The notes: generated by a model not told the origin, from the letters alone. DNA of 64,000 nt from Cylindrobasidium torrendii FP15055 ss-10 (GCA_000934385.1 KN880473.1:1-64000); one strand, 5' to 3'. Counted from the stretch's first letter, positions 35,361-47,248 are shown. Program-made: numbers and translations.

Positions 35361-36742
35361 ATGCTCGTCTTTGTGAGCCATCCCGACATCTGAGTACCCA
35401 GCTTACGCTCACCCGTCCGCCCCCAAGGTCACTGGTGCCTCAGGATACATCGGTCTCCACATCGTCGACCAGCTTTTACAGGCGGGGCACACCGTAAAGG
35501 GGTGAGTCATTCATGCTACCCCCTCCTTCGTCCCCTTGATTTTGAATCTGACAGCACCGCTCGTGGCGACAAATTCACAAACCTCAAAGCCGCGTACGCG
35601 GATACGCCTGCGTTTGAGGCGGTCGAGATCGCGGACATTGGATCAGGGAGTCTTGCCCCTCTATTGCAAGGTGACTTGCCTCTTTGGGATTGTGCCGCCA
35701 TCACCATTTTAACACCGCGCATTGTCTTTCAGGGGTTGATGCGATCATACATACTGCTGCTCCTCTGGGTGGACGAGTGAGTTTCGAGGAAAGCCAGCGC
35801 GTACGATTGAGTTGAATCCGTTCGTTCGAGCTCAAGACTAATTGAGGACACAGTACGCTACTGAAGGCGGAGTGCACATCATCCGTGAAGCTTACAAAGC
35901 CGGCGTGCGTCGCGCCGTTGTCACATCCTCCATCGCTACATTCCCAAATGATGCTTGGAATGGTCCCTACGGCCACAAAGGTGTGTGGACACAACTCTTC
36001 CTCTCACAGAAGTTCAGACAGTTGGCCAGACTTCCCGGAGGTCACAGTGGATGAAGCTAAAGCAGATATGTACAAGGGATACGTTTATCAGAAGACCAGT
36101 GTTGATAAATCGGTCATCGCCTTTGCTGAAGCCCATCCCGAGATGAAAGTCGTTATCCGTGAGTGCTTTCATTCTTTTCGGAAACCCACCAACATATGAT
36201 TAGTCGCACCTGTATGGACACTCGGCCCTCAGGCTCCCAAGTACACCCAAATCATCCCCAAGCGCAATGTTCTAGCATTAGCCACACAGGTCTTTCTCCT
36301 TACCATCATCACGTCAGATGGCAGCTTCTACACATGGTCGCCTGGCGCCATCGACGTACGCGACGTCGCTCGAGTACACATTCGCGCCCTCAGCGTCACC
36401 CCGGCTACGGATGCCAACTGGGGGCGCTACCTCATCGCATCTCCGGAGCCCTACTCATGGAAGGGCGCGATACAACTCCTCAAAGAGAAGCGCCCGGAAC
36501 TTCTTGGGCGTTTGGCTGACCCAGCTGGTGCCCCCGACTGGCCGGAAAACGAGAACCGAGTGAGGCTGTCGAAGGAGGAAAAGGAGGAGCAGGACTGGTT
36601 ATTCGGTGTGAAGCGAGAAGGTGTCGAGTCTACTGGAGACGTGTGGGGTTATAGGAGTGCGGAGGAGATGGTTCTAGACGGTGTCGATAACCTCTTAGAG
36701 ATTGAGCGTGTCTGGGATCAGAATGCGTCGAATGAGAATTAG
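35361..36742 (+). CDS. Extended SDR, dihydroflavonol-4-reductase/Gre2-like NADPH-dependent reductase
   Basis: Model of 358 aa: exons 35361-35372, 35428-35501, 35555-35670, 35733-35800, 35854-35980, 36018-36158 and 36204-36742. The coenzyme loop TGASGYIG spans exon 2 after a 12-nt first exon (MLVF). It is followed by DAIIHTAAPL, VVTSSIATF (active-site Ser) and the catalytic pair in YVYQKTSVDK (YxxxK). Family members reduce aldehydes or ketones with NADPH. The intron 35981-36017 is only 37 nt; the acceptor is fixed by frame, giving GPYGHKDSWPDF. A C-terminal insert (SKEEKEEQDW) is unusual. Cytosolic. The substrate is unknown. Confidence 0.9.
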
Positions 36743-37373
36743 GAAGCACCGAGCAGTTAGTCACTAGGAAGGATTTAATAAAAATCGCTACTTCTACAAC
36801 GGCGCAAACACTAATGCAGTCAATCAGTCGATGCCCAAGCGTTCATCCATGCGATACTGAGTTTTGACTGTATACTACCTATACACTGGCTCAGGTGGTA
36901 ATTTCGCTGATCAGGTCAGATGGCGTGAGCTACGAATCCGAACAGAAATGGCGGAAGTTTTTACTGAAATTTTGATGCCTGCGTACACCGTCCGTTTCTT
37001 TCTATAGGTTCATGCATCATGATGAAGCATGCATTTACGACGGATCGTTGAAAACCTGCATATAGATACTCATAGAACTAAGGGCTGTCAATGATATGGT
37101 AACACGGCATCTGCCTTGCTCTTGTTTCTTTCACTTGACTTAACCGAATTCTAACGCATCATTGGAAACAGGATGCAAGGGCTGTAAGTACATATATGCG
37201 GATGTTTCTGAGAATAGTTCACACTCCGACTATCATTTCACGACGACCAAGTGCATATTCAACCATGCTTGCCATCATACACCTACCACCGTTAACAGTT
37301 GTATTGAACGGACGTGATATGGCTCGTCCAAAACAAGGGGAAAGTCAATATATAATTAAGTCAACAACTTGAG
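36743..37373. other. Convergent intergenic region
   Basis: About 0.6 kb between the SDR and hydrolase 3' ends. AT-rich. No gene seen. Confidence 0.5.
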
Positions 37374-39444
37374 CTATTGTTTGCCGAAATAGACCTCGCT
37401 CGACGCCTTCACGTCCCCTTCGACTGGCTCCAAGGAAGCGGCATCATGCCCTGCGCCCCATACACCTGTGAGGCCGAATCCCATAATGCTAGAGCCTGAT
37501 AAATTGAAAGTGGCTGTTGCTGTTGCAGCAACTCGAATCCAACGCTCCCCAGTGGGTTTACCAGATGCATCAACATAAGACTACGCATACATTAGTATCA
37601 CCTCGTACCATGAGCTGCGAAGAAGAAAACCCACAGGAAGAAGGAAGAAGGTCGCATTCCAGACGTCCGCGTCGAAATGGGATAGTAAAATATGGGTGCC
37701 ACCGAGTTTATCGATTTGCGCGACAAGATTTGGTTTGGAAAGTATGTCGGCACCTGTGGAGGTATTCCAGAAGTATTGTGGGATATCGGATATTTCGTCG
37801 CATGAGGAGATGTTGGAAATGTAACAGAAATCCCATGCACCGTACGCGCCATCGACGTACAACCCTGCGTGCTGTGCGGCATCAATACTGGGCGGCTTTG
37901 GAGTAACCAGCGGTGTGGTCGAAGAGTCCGCCGAGCTGCTTCAAATATTAATATAAGTCATGTGTGTATGCCTGAAGTTCTGCCAAAAGACCGACCTATT
38001 GCTCGCACCAGTTGTATCCGTCAAAGATGAGTCTACCGCCGAGGCGATATCCAATACTGTGTCATATACACGCGTTCTCACAAGGCTCATCAAGTCACCA
38101 CCATTCACCTCGTCGTTTGAAAACACAGCGACGCCCACGCCAAGGTCGGGCATGCGGGACACAAGCGAGCGGAAGCCTGCCACCCCACCATCGTGTTCGA
38201 CGACAGCAGCACCGTTGTATGAATACATGTATTGACCTGCACCATACACGATTGGTGTGCTGTATATGCCTTGAGAATGACGTTTCGTTATGCATTACAG
38301 AAGCTCACCCAATAGTCGATATGACAGTAACGCCGTTTGTCACGAAGTCGAAGATTTCGGCAGGGATAACTTGCTCGCCCGTTCTGGGGTGCGCGCCCTT
38401 GAGAAGTAGCGTCTGTAACCATACTGCAGCATCCCTCGCATTCATGAGCACGCCTCCCGGCCCCGAGAACACTGAAAGGCGATTAGACCACTGCGAAATC
38501 TTTGATTTGGCATAGGGAAACGACGCACAGTCTCCATCGCCAGTCACATCTCCCGTCCATAGCTCCAGTGCCGGTTGTTCAGTCATGCCTAGTCCAGGAG
38601 CTGCGAAGCCTTGCGCGAGTATATGGCCTGAGGATGCGACATCCGTTGAAAATGTTGTCGCATGCAAGCCGAGCGGGTCCAAGATGTGCTCCTTCACATA
38701 GTGCGCGTATGGGATACCCAACGCCGCTGTGGGGAGATACGACGCGAGCATGTACATAACGTTGGTGTACTGGAATATGTCGCGGAATGAGGCAGATGGT
38801 TTCAAGTACTTGGTGCGTGCAATCTATAGTTCTACTTGGTTAGCAATCCATCTATGAACTTTCGAGGATAATACAACGTACAATATCGGGAACTGTGTCG
38901 TTCGTATTGTACATGAGATCGTGGGATGCGAGGCCAGTGCGATGGCTGAGCAGGTCGACGAGGGTTGCGTGGTTTGATGCCTCCTCGTCCATAAGTCCCC
39001 ATCCCGGAAGTATACTGGACATCTTCGAAGACAACGAGATGCTTTCGTTTGTCGCCAGAAGTCCTACAGACAATGCTGCGAAGAGCTGTTGTGGCTTTAT
39101 TAGCACTTGTAACAAGGGACATGTATGTTCAGTCCTACTTTGCTGTTCGACCCAATTGCGAAGACCGTGTTATCGTCAACACTGGTACCATTCGAGGTAG
39201 CGTTCCCGTATCCCTTAGTCTCTACTGACCATGTCCCGTCTGTTGACTTGGATACTACTGCAACACCAAGTCCGCCAGGCGAGCCGGAGGCCTCCAGCAC
39301 TTCATGGATATACTCGTCAATGGAAGGGAGGATCAGGGAGTCGTTGGTTGCACGGGAAATTTGAGCTTGAGGCGTCCGAATTGATATGAGCGCGCGTGAG
39401 AGTCGTACAGAAGCAAGAAGAGCAAGAGACCATGGTAGAATCAT
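37374..39444 (-). CDS. Secreted serine beta-lactamase-like hydrolase (penicillin-binding-protein fold)
   Basis: Model of 598 aa: exons 39139-39444, 38882-39085, 38309-38823, 37996-38259, 37635-37935 and 37374-37580. A signal peptide (MILPWSLALLASVRLS) is followed by the class-C-type nucleophile motif S99-N-S-K102 (SxxK), Y189-T-N191 (YxN) and a HDGG third motif. Fungal members of this serine hydrolase group act as esterases, transesterases or lactonases rather than antibiotic resistance enzymes. The C-terminal 180 residues form a lipocalin-like extension seen in fungal relatives. Several NxS/T sites. A TATA box lies 42-49 bp before the ATG. The acceptor at 38260 was chosen because the nearer AG breaks the frame. 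Confidence 0.9.
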
Positions 39445-39485
39445 GATGAAGTTGGATGGTGGGCTCTATGGCTCCATAACAAGGT

Positions 39486-39493
39486 CTTTATAC
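39486..39493 (-). promoter_or_regulatory. TATA box of the beta-lactamase-like gene
   Basis: GTATAAAG on the minus strand, 42-49 bp upstream of the ATG at 39444. Confidence 0.65.
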
Positions 39494-42026
39494 ATTCAGC
39501 GCCTAGCGGGGACGACGGCTTTGCTGTCTACCAAGTTTGATTGGTGTTTGGGGAAGACACAGATAATGACGCACAGGGTCCCAATCATGCGTATTTCCTA
39601 CGGCTCACGTACGGCATCTGCTGTAGAGGCTGCACAATGGTCCTTGCTGCACGATGTGCCGACTCGAACGGGCGAAAGCGCAGCTCGAGGCTGTGGGCAG
39701 TATGCGGACACATGCCCCGCCAGTGCAGCGGAAACAAGCTGCGGGAGGGACTACCTGGCAGTCAAAGGATGAGTTATGGCTTGGAAGCACTGCGGTCCTC
39801 TGGTTAAAGTGGCTCTAACTCATGGGAGAAGCGCCCAACGTCAAAGTCAAACGATGTAGTCGAACAATGGTGGTCGGAAGGGTCCATGCCGTGTTACTCT
39901 TGATCCGCGATCAATTGTGCCGAGTTCAACCCACGCGGCATTCTGCACCATAAGTACTTACCCATTGTTCTCTCACGCCGAACATGCCTTTGAGGGATTT
40001 TTCTCTCGGCATGATATTTAAAGAAATTCTTTTTTTCTGAGCTCAGGTGTGCTATGGATACCTTGTGGTGACGAGCCTAGTGTCCTTTCACCTCAAGACC
40101 GCTGGAAATTTAAAATTGTCTTTCATTCTATTGACCACCATCACAGACAAAATTGGACAATTACTATAGAAGGTACCAGGAGGTTAGTCTTTGATGTCCT
40201 TCTTCCAGTATCATCCCTCAGAATATCTCGTCGGGCTCATGCCGTGAGGTGGGAAAATACAAATACAAGGGCACTATTACCCGGGTACTTAACCTACAGC
40301 AAGAATGGCGGCCGGGAAATGACATTGATTATCTATACACTCGCTATGCATCAATACGATGTGATAGCGCTAGGACGACACTTGGTTAACCGCTGAACTA
40401 GCAGATTGTGGCGGGTGCCGCATTGCTTCGACGGTGGTGACTAGAAAGCGACACTCCCATCATATATGTAGGGTTTTCTCAGCAGTCCGCGGATATATGG
40501 CGATAGTTGATAAACTACTCAGATGGCCCTCCTTACGCTCAAATCTAGTTACGGGGTTATTGTATATTTTCCTCGACTTCGCACGGGTCACACACAAGCT
40601 TTCATGTTTCTGAAATAGTGTCTTGGTGATTCCCATGGAAATTCCATCTACTTCTATTGGACTTTCCGTCATGCCACTCACCCTCGAGAGTAAGTAGTGG
40701 GGCCTCGCCTCATCCACACACTCACACAGTCACAGCAGAGTAGCACCGCGTATGTGAGGCGCGATGACGGTACATCGAGGCTTTGCGAGCAGTCCTAGCG
40801 ACTTCAATCCACCATTCCTCGGGATGAACGATACGGTTCTAAACAAGCGAATATTGTTGCCGAACTTGGGTAAGCGGGCCCTATGGCCCGATCCGCCGCC
40901 TTCGGTGGCTTTAGGTGTCGGCCCGCTTTGTTCTCACGTGGCTGCGGCGTTTCCACCGACCTACTCCGAGGAGCAATAGTCGTGCCTACGGCCTTGTTCG
41001 CTGTCCACATTTCACCGAGGTGCTGAAAAAGAGCCCATTACTACATGATATACCACAAACAATGGGGGTGTACTACGTACTCAGCAGCGCCTTTCCATCA
41101 AATTGCCTGCTCATGAACGTGGTAGCATGGGTTCCATACAGTCGCGATATGACTTCTTCTCTCCAAGGTGACTTCGCACTTCTTCGTATGAATCGTCCTT
41201 TTCGAGTCTAATATCATATCACCTCGGGCATGGGAAGCAGACTCTATATTATTTCATCTCCTTGGCCAGACATTTCCGATGCTACATGTCGGATCTCCTT
41301 GAACGAACAAAGCTTCGTTCATTCTCACGTCGCCTGCGCCGTTGCCCATGCATGAGTCCCCGTCAGACAGCCGCACCTTCATTTTTGGAAAGTTAGTTGG
41401 CATGCAGGCTTAAATCGCTCAATTGATTTCGCAGGGCTGCTTGCACGCGCTAGAATGCGAGCATTCCTGAATGAGGCCACCTTCAACGAGCCTACGTACG
41501 CTGGTCTAAGGTATCCAGTATGCTCCGTGAGGATCGACATGCCTCGCTCCCACCCTAATCCTCCAACATGTATGCCTCATTCGTGGTTGCCTTTGGCGAC
41601 ATTTACCTTCTGTTTCCATCTGAGAGAATGAGTGTATGAATCTGAAATAGAATTGTTCCCATATGCTTTCCGTGAACAGCGGTAGCTTGAGGATATTTGT
41701 CTTTTCTTTCAGAGGGTGTAGTTCTCGAGACAATGCCCGCCTTCAGCAGCGCCCAAACCCGCCGCTGCGCCTTCTCTTGTGTGTAAAACACAATTTTTGA
41801 AATACGGTGGGTGCCAACATGATGTCATCTCGAATCACACTCCGGAGGTCCGAGGAGCCAGCTACTATTGCCGCCACACAGCGATCATTTGGACGCAAGG
41901 CATATCTCGCGTAGAATACGACACCCTTTTTGTGCGAATGGACATCTTGATTGTATGAGGTACAACCACTCGGCAACTGGGAGAGCCTCCGGCGCGCTTC
42001 AGAATACAGGGCCGTGATCCTAGAGG
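39494..42026. other. Long divergent intergenic region
   Basis: About 2.5 kb upstream of both the hydrolase and the Zn2Cys6 gene. No coding frame with family features and no transposon. It contains an inverted repeat at 40872-40928. Confidence 0.5.
40872..40928. other. Nested inverted repeat (possible structured RNA or palindromic site)
   Basis: A perfect 9-bp outer arm (AAGCGGGCC / GGCCCGCTT) encloses two inner hairpins: GGGCC-CTAT-GGCCC overlapping the left arm, and GCCGC / GTGGC around a CTTCG loop. No gene overlaps it with confidence. It could be chance in GC-rich DNA. Confidence 0.3.
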
Positions 42027-42034
42027 TATATAAG
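42027..42034 (+). promoter_or_regulatory. TATA box of the Zn2Cys6 factor gene
   Basis: TATATAAG, about 54 bp upstream of the ATG at 42088. Confidence 0.65.
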
Positions 42035-42087
42035 AGGCAGAACTCACGAAGCCGTCGCCTCATATTTTGCCCCCGCCCCCCGTCGAC

Positions 42088-44923
42088 ATGCCTATCGACT
42101 CTGACTACTCCCGCGGGGTCAGCAAGAAGCGCAGACTTCAAGGCGCCTGTGGTATGTCTCTCTTTCTTTGCAAAATTCCCTCTATTTTTCTCACTTCTTC
42201 CCTCCTCTAGACCTCTGTCGTCGAAAGAAAGGTATGTAGCGCGCCTCTTGAACTTATCCCGCGCTCACCCTCAATTTTTAGTAAAATGTTAGGCATCCCA
42301 TCACCGCTGCGCATACTGCTGACAGTTTTTGATAGGCGACAGCGCGACCATGCTAGACAACAAGTGTACAAACTGCATAGCGCAGAATGCGGAATGCACT
42401 CATGTAGCCGCGCGGAGGAAGAAGGTTCGTAGATCCCGTCTCATATGAGTGCCACCCATGCTTATTTATCACAGTCCGCGGGCGACGGGTCTCCCTGTTC
42501 TTCAACGACGCCCCTGGCTTCCATTGAGGACATTCGAGCGCACATGAAAGCAATTTTGTCCCATACCGACCCTTATGTTCTTCCAAAGGACGTCTACATT
42601 GTCAAGGCCATTCTCGTCGATCTTGCCCGATATGCAAGCCAGCTCGAATCAGAGGTAGCATCGCTCAAGGCCTACGCAGCTCAATTCTCCGTGCCACCGT
42701 CCCCGGATTGCTCCAGTTCCTCTTCTAGCAGTTCGTTTGACGGAGACGCCCCGGTGTTCAGTGCGCAAAGCCTTCAGCAAGCCACAGGTAGCCAAGAAGG
42801 TCCATACAGCGGCACGAGCCTGGCGCTCGACCTTTTGGACCTCAAAGGTGCCATACTTCCGGCGACTTCTGCATCGACCTATACTATGCGCGCTCAGCAC
42901 TGGAATATTCATCCGTGGCAGCGTCCGATACGCGAGCCAGATCCTCCTGTTTTGTTTCCTCCGACCGACCTGCTCAATGTCCTAGTCAGCCGTTTCTTCA
43001 ATCTCACGAATATCCATCTTTGTCTTCTGCACGCACCGACATTCCGGCGGCAAATTGCCGCTGAAATGCACTATTCTTGTCCGGCATTTGGGCGCGTTGT
43101 ACTCGCCGTGTGCGCCGTCGCCTCGCGTGGTTTCGACGATCCCAGGGTTGGTTCTGGCATCGACGCTGGCTGGCAGTGGTACAATCAGATTCGCGTCCCC
43201 AGACCGTCGGACATGCTCGAGAAGCCGACGCTGTTCGACGTCCAGCTGTACCCACTGTTGTGCACGTTCCTCGATGGCACGTCGTCGCGAGGCCTCGTAC
43301 GCTACCTCTCCGCGGTCGGCACACGAATGGCGCAAGACCTCGGCCTCCACCGAAAACCTGACAAGGCGGTCGAAGAATGGACTACCGAGGATGAACTCCG
43401 CAAAAGGGCATTCTGGGCGCAGGTGCTAGTGGACATTTACGACAGTGCATTGGATGGAACGCCTCGCGGAATGTGCACCGAAGAGTGAGTCACTACCGGC
43501 GTCTTGACCTTGAGCTTGACTTACCGTTGGATAGTTACGACGTAGATTACCCTCTCGAGGTAGATGATGAGTACTGGCCTGGCGAACCCCTTGCCGACGT
43601 CAAGCGAGACTGGACTCAGCCAAAGACGATTCCCTCTCGAGTGACGGCGTATGTCGAGCACCTCAAGTTGCTGGAGATCCTGGGCTTTGCTGGGCGTACC
43701 ATTGTGAGTTCCCTTTTAGCCTTGTCGTAAGTTCCCGTGCTGAGCTTGTTTCAGTACTCGCTGAAGCGGTCTGAGCTATGGGATGCCATATCGCCGGAAT
43801 GGGGTCGGAATATTGCCGTGCATTTGGACTCTGCGCTCAATAACTGGGTAGATTCGATCCCCGCGCATCGTAAGTGCTCCTCCATTTCATCGCACCAAAC
43901 TGAAAGTGGTTACAGTCAAATGGGACCCCTGCAAGACCAATTCGACCTTCTTCGCGCAGTCCGCACAACTTATCTCTGCGTACTACTTCGTCCAGCTCGC
44001 CATTCATCGGCCTCTTCTCCCGCGTGTGAACTCCCTTGACAAGAGGTTCGGGGAGGACGACGACCTTGCATCTCTTCCCTCGAGCCTTATCTGCGTCAAT
44101 GCTGCGCGCTCATGTACCCACGTCCTGGAGGCCTTTGCAAAGCGCAGCGCTATCACGTTCACTCCCATGATTGTCGGTCATGTCATTTCATCCCCGAACC
44201 TCCTGCTAACCTCTCTAATAGACGACTGTGTACCATTCAGCGCTGCTGATGATTATGAATATGTGGACAAGCGAGCGCCATGGCCTCAAGTCGGATCCGC
44301 AGAAGCAAACACAGGACATCCGGACGTGCATGTCGGTACTCCAAAGGCAAGAGTCCTGCCACCAGACTGCTGGCCGATACCTGTACGTCGAGAATTCCCT
44401 ACCTGACCATACCTCTGACCACTTCGACAGAGATGTCCTCCGCGGACTGTATGGTGACGACAGCGGGGCGGAAACAGAACCCAGCACGAGCAGCACCAAT
44501 TCGATATTCCAGACACCTGGTGGCTGCTTCGACACGCCAGAACAGCATTTCCAAATCTCAGAGGTGGAAATGGAGGTGGACGCGGGGCCTTCGGTGGAGA
44601 GCAGCCCCGCCATCCAAACACCCGTCACCCCGTGGGGTCTTCCGCCATACACCGCCGACTTGATGCAGGCGTGGCCGTCGAGCCCCGACCTCCTAGCGCT
44701 CGCACAGACGAGCCCATTGCTCAATACATGGTTCGGAAACCTTCAGCACGAAGGTAAGCTTCTACTAATATATTTTTGCGGCGGCGTCGAGCTGATGGAT
44801 TTCCTAGCCCAAGCACAGTACGACTCGCCGATCCAATCCTGGGGAGAAAGCCTCGCGGACATCGACCATTTTACGTCCACCAACATGAATTATATGACTT
44901 CTTCTTTTGCACGAAAATCCTAA
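42088..44923 (+). CDS. Zn2Cys6 transcription factor with fungal-specific TF domain
   Basis: Model of 776 aa: exons 42088-42151, 42211-42231, 42282-42287, 42336-42424, 42475-43484, 43535-43703, 43755-43869, 43916-44172, 44222-44382, 44431-44753 and 44808-44923. The binuclear zinc cluster has all six cysteines (21, 24, 31, 41, 44, 51): CDLCRRKKVKCDSATM and CTNCIAQNAEC. A fungal-specific (xylanolytic-activator-like) middle homology region follows (RFFNLTNIHLCLLHAPTFRR; GLVRYLSAVGTRMAQDLGLH). It would bind CGG-type half sites in the nucleus. The intron 44383-44430 is 48 nt and stop-free, so its retention would add 16 residues. The 6-nt third exon encodes the Val-Lys-Cys31 junction. Confidence 0.93.
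42282..42287 (+). other. 6-nt microexon in the zinc-cluster coding region
   Basis: TAAAAT lies between acceptor TTTTTAG and donor GTTAGG. It completes Val29, encodes Lys30 and begins Cys31, the third zinc ligand. Skipping it keeps the frame but yields KKGDSATM without that cysteine. Confidence 0.85.
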
Positions 44924-45227
44924 CTAGCCTAGTGCTAATTACCGTCAGTCTCACGACTTACTTTCCATACATAGCCTCCGCTGTAAATCACCTTTCACCC
45001 TTGTATGCGTAGTAGTACGCAGTTTGCATTATGTTTCGTTATATGGTTTATATGGTCTTCACAGGAAATTTTTATGATACCCATTTCCCGTCTATAAGCT
45101 TTTTCATAACCTATCCCTATGTTTTATGTTGTATCATACCGTTATTTCACCACCTCAAAATATGATAAGTCGTGTACGAGAACACAGCGAGTGGGCTTCA
45201 AAATGCTAGCACTCTCTATTGCAAGTG
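44924..45227. other. Convergent intergenic region
   Basis: 304 bp, AT-rich, between the Zn2Cys6 and flavin-reductase 3' ends. No feature seen. Confidence 0.5.
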
Positions 45228-45938
45228 CTATAATTTCGTGTCATTGGCAACGGTAGTGTATGTCCGATTCCGATATAAGAGTGGCGAGCTCGTATCTTCC
45301 GCCTCATCCTTCTCTACTCGCAACACTCTAGCAATGAACAGCTCTGAGGATGTTGGCGGCGGCTCGACCTTCTCAGTGATCCCGCTCGCCATCACATCCA
45401 ACACCGACTTCTCCTTGGTTAAGCCTTCTAGTACGTCCAAGTCATGAAGCGGAATGGGCGGCGCGACAAGGACGCAGGAGAGCGCGCCCAACGCGCCATC
45501 CAGCACCGGCAGACCCTCCGGAGTCGTGTGAAAAGGAATACTTCCATCGAATGGCGTCGGGTACAGATCTGCACGCGAGAACGTGACCGCGACATTTTGC
45601 TGGTGCGATGCAAGCAGGTTGACCACGAATTTCGTGCCAGGGTTGAGTGAATGCGCGAGTCTGGACGGCCGAATCAGAGAGAATGACACGATGGGGTGAG
45701 GAGAGATCGCGATGGACGTGAAGGAAGAGAGCGTCGCGCCGTGGAAGCTGGAAGGGCCATGTCCATGGAGCAGCGAGGTTACGACCGCGACGGGCTGTGC
45801 CGTCCGTCTGAGGAGGTCACGAAAATCCGTGTTTAGACATTCGCTTGTGGTTATAGGCCGTTTTGTAAGTCGGACAAGCAACTTTGAAAGGCCGTTTATA
45901 AGCTTAGTCGGTGCGACATGGTGGTGGCCGGAAAACAT
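45228..45938 (-). CDS. Flavin-reductase-like FMN-binding split-barrel protein
   Basis: Single-exon protein of 236 residues. After a basic N-terminal segment (KLLVRLTKRPITTSE, possibly a mitochondrial targeting sequence), the flavin-reductase-like fold begins FRDLLRRTAQPVAVVTS. It continues through GATLSSFTSIAISPHPIVSFSL, the run typical of the FMN-binding loop, and RLAHSLNPGTKFVVNLLA. Family members reduce free flavin or act as the reductase partner of flavin-dependent oxygenases; others have unknown roles. The first ATG is at 45938; the frame extends one codon to a TTG. It lies convergent to the Zn2Cys6 gene. The substrate is unknown. Confidence 0.85.
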   Translation of the reverse strand: MFSGHHHVAPTKLINGLSKLLVRLTKRPITTSECLNTDFRDLLRRTAQPVAVVTSLLHGHGPSSFHGATLSSFTSIAISPHPIVSFSLIRPSRLAHSLNPGTKFVVNLLASHQQNVAVTFSRADLYPTPFDGSIPFHTTPEGLPVLDGALGALSCVLVAPPIPLHDLDVLEGLTKEKSVLDVMASGITEKVEPPPTSSELFIARVLRVEKDEAEDTSSPLLYRNRTYTTVANDTKL

Positions 45939-46219
45939 CAATTGCTGCCGCGGATCAACCGGGGGTTGCGATCATATTTAGTGTGGCGGGGGTCACAACC
46001 GCTTCGCTTCTAGGTCAAGACTCACACATTGAACTCTTTGCGTGCTTACCTTCTGCTCCTCCCAAATGCTAGCAGATTCTGTGGTCTTTTCAAGAGCGCT
46101 CTGCATTTTGCGATCAATTTGTGAATTACTCCGGCATGCCTCATGACATTGACACTACATCTCCGACCACCATCTGCATCAGGCTCTGATCAGCCCAGCC
46201 CAGTCTCCTCATATCTAGA

Positions 46220-47248
46220 ATGTCGCAGTCATCATCCAAGGTGGTCATTTCCGAGGCGCCATTTCACTCCAAGGAGGGCGCGGATCTCGTTCTGCGTTCC
46301 TCTGATCGCGTATTGTTCTTTGTCCGGAAATACTTCCTGACAGGCGCATCCCCGTTCTTTCTTAACCTGCTAGCGGACGGCACACCAGAGGAGAGACACG
46401 AGGGCCTCCCCATATGTCCGGTGTCCGAGGAGTCCCTCACAATGCGCGCCATCCTGCAGTTGTGTCACCCATACCACATTGCACCTCTCACCTTCCTTGA
46501 CACGGTCGATGTCGCCGAACTAGTTGTATCTCTTAGGAAATACATCATGGAGGATGCTTCCAAACGTCTTGAGCATGTCGTGCGCGATGGCTGCGTCTCC
46601 TTGACATCTTCCGGACAAACTCTGCTCAAAACCAGCCCGCTTCGCGTGTTCGCACTCGCACGCATATTGGGACTCGACGATATCGTACCTCTTGCGTTGC
46701 ATGAGGTCCTCTATATACCTCTCGACGAGCTCGAGGAATCTCCAGAGCTCGAATACATCTCTGGACGAGACTACCATCGACTCGTCAAGTACTACACCGA
46801 CTGTGGCAGGGCTGCTGAAAACGTAATTCCAGGCCATCTTGTTCAAGAGACGTGTGGCCTATCCTTTGGAATTGGCGAGCCGGATGCACAGAGGCCACAT
46901 CTTGTGTGGGCGGGAGTGCATCTGCACGTATCCAGGAGCTGGGCAACAGCGGAATATGTCGCTGATATACAGCGGATGTTCAGAAATCAACCCATGGGAA
47001 ACAATCTTGAAGCAAAACCTCTAATAAAATTGATGGATGGGACGTGTGGAGCAGTATACAAAGAGCTGCAGGCTCATGCGGAGAAGGCGCTGAAAGCATT
47101 GAAGGAGAAAATACACATGTCCATTGCGAAGGTGAGCATGATCCTAAACTAAATTGTTGCTAAGTCACATTTCTTGCCTATGTAGGTGAAGATCCCCGAC
47201 TTCGATGCAAGGCAACCTACTATGTCGTCTTCACTACTGCGTCGATGA
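46220..47248 (+). CDS. BTB/POZ-domain protein (paralogue of the gene at 25609)
   Basis: Model of 324 aa: exons 46220-47131 and 47186-47248. The BTB fold starts GADLVLRSSDRVLFFVRKYFLTGASPFF and continues NLLADGTPEE, LPICPVSEESLTMRAILQLC. An all-helical C-terminal region follows (KTSPLRVFALARILGLDDIVPLAL). The order of motifs, the KYIMEDASKRL segment and a small 3'-terminal exon match the gene at 25609, so the two arose by duplication. Sequence identity is moderate, so the duplication is not recent. No partner domain is visible; function is unknown beyond likely dimerisation or ubiquitin-ligase adaptor use. Confidence 0.8.

Noticed and set aside
35985..36009. 25- to 29-nt intron in the SDR gene
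   Set aside because: Too short for spliceosomal splicing or out of frame; the 37-nt intron ending at 36017 gives a family-consistent protein.
38270..38308. 39-nt intron (acceptor CTCAAG) in the beta-lactamase-like gene
   Set aside because: The resulting frame is wrong; the acceptor 10 nt further on gives a 49-nt intron in frame.
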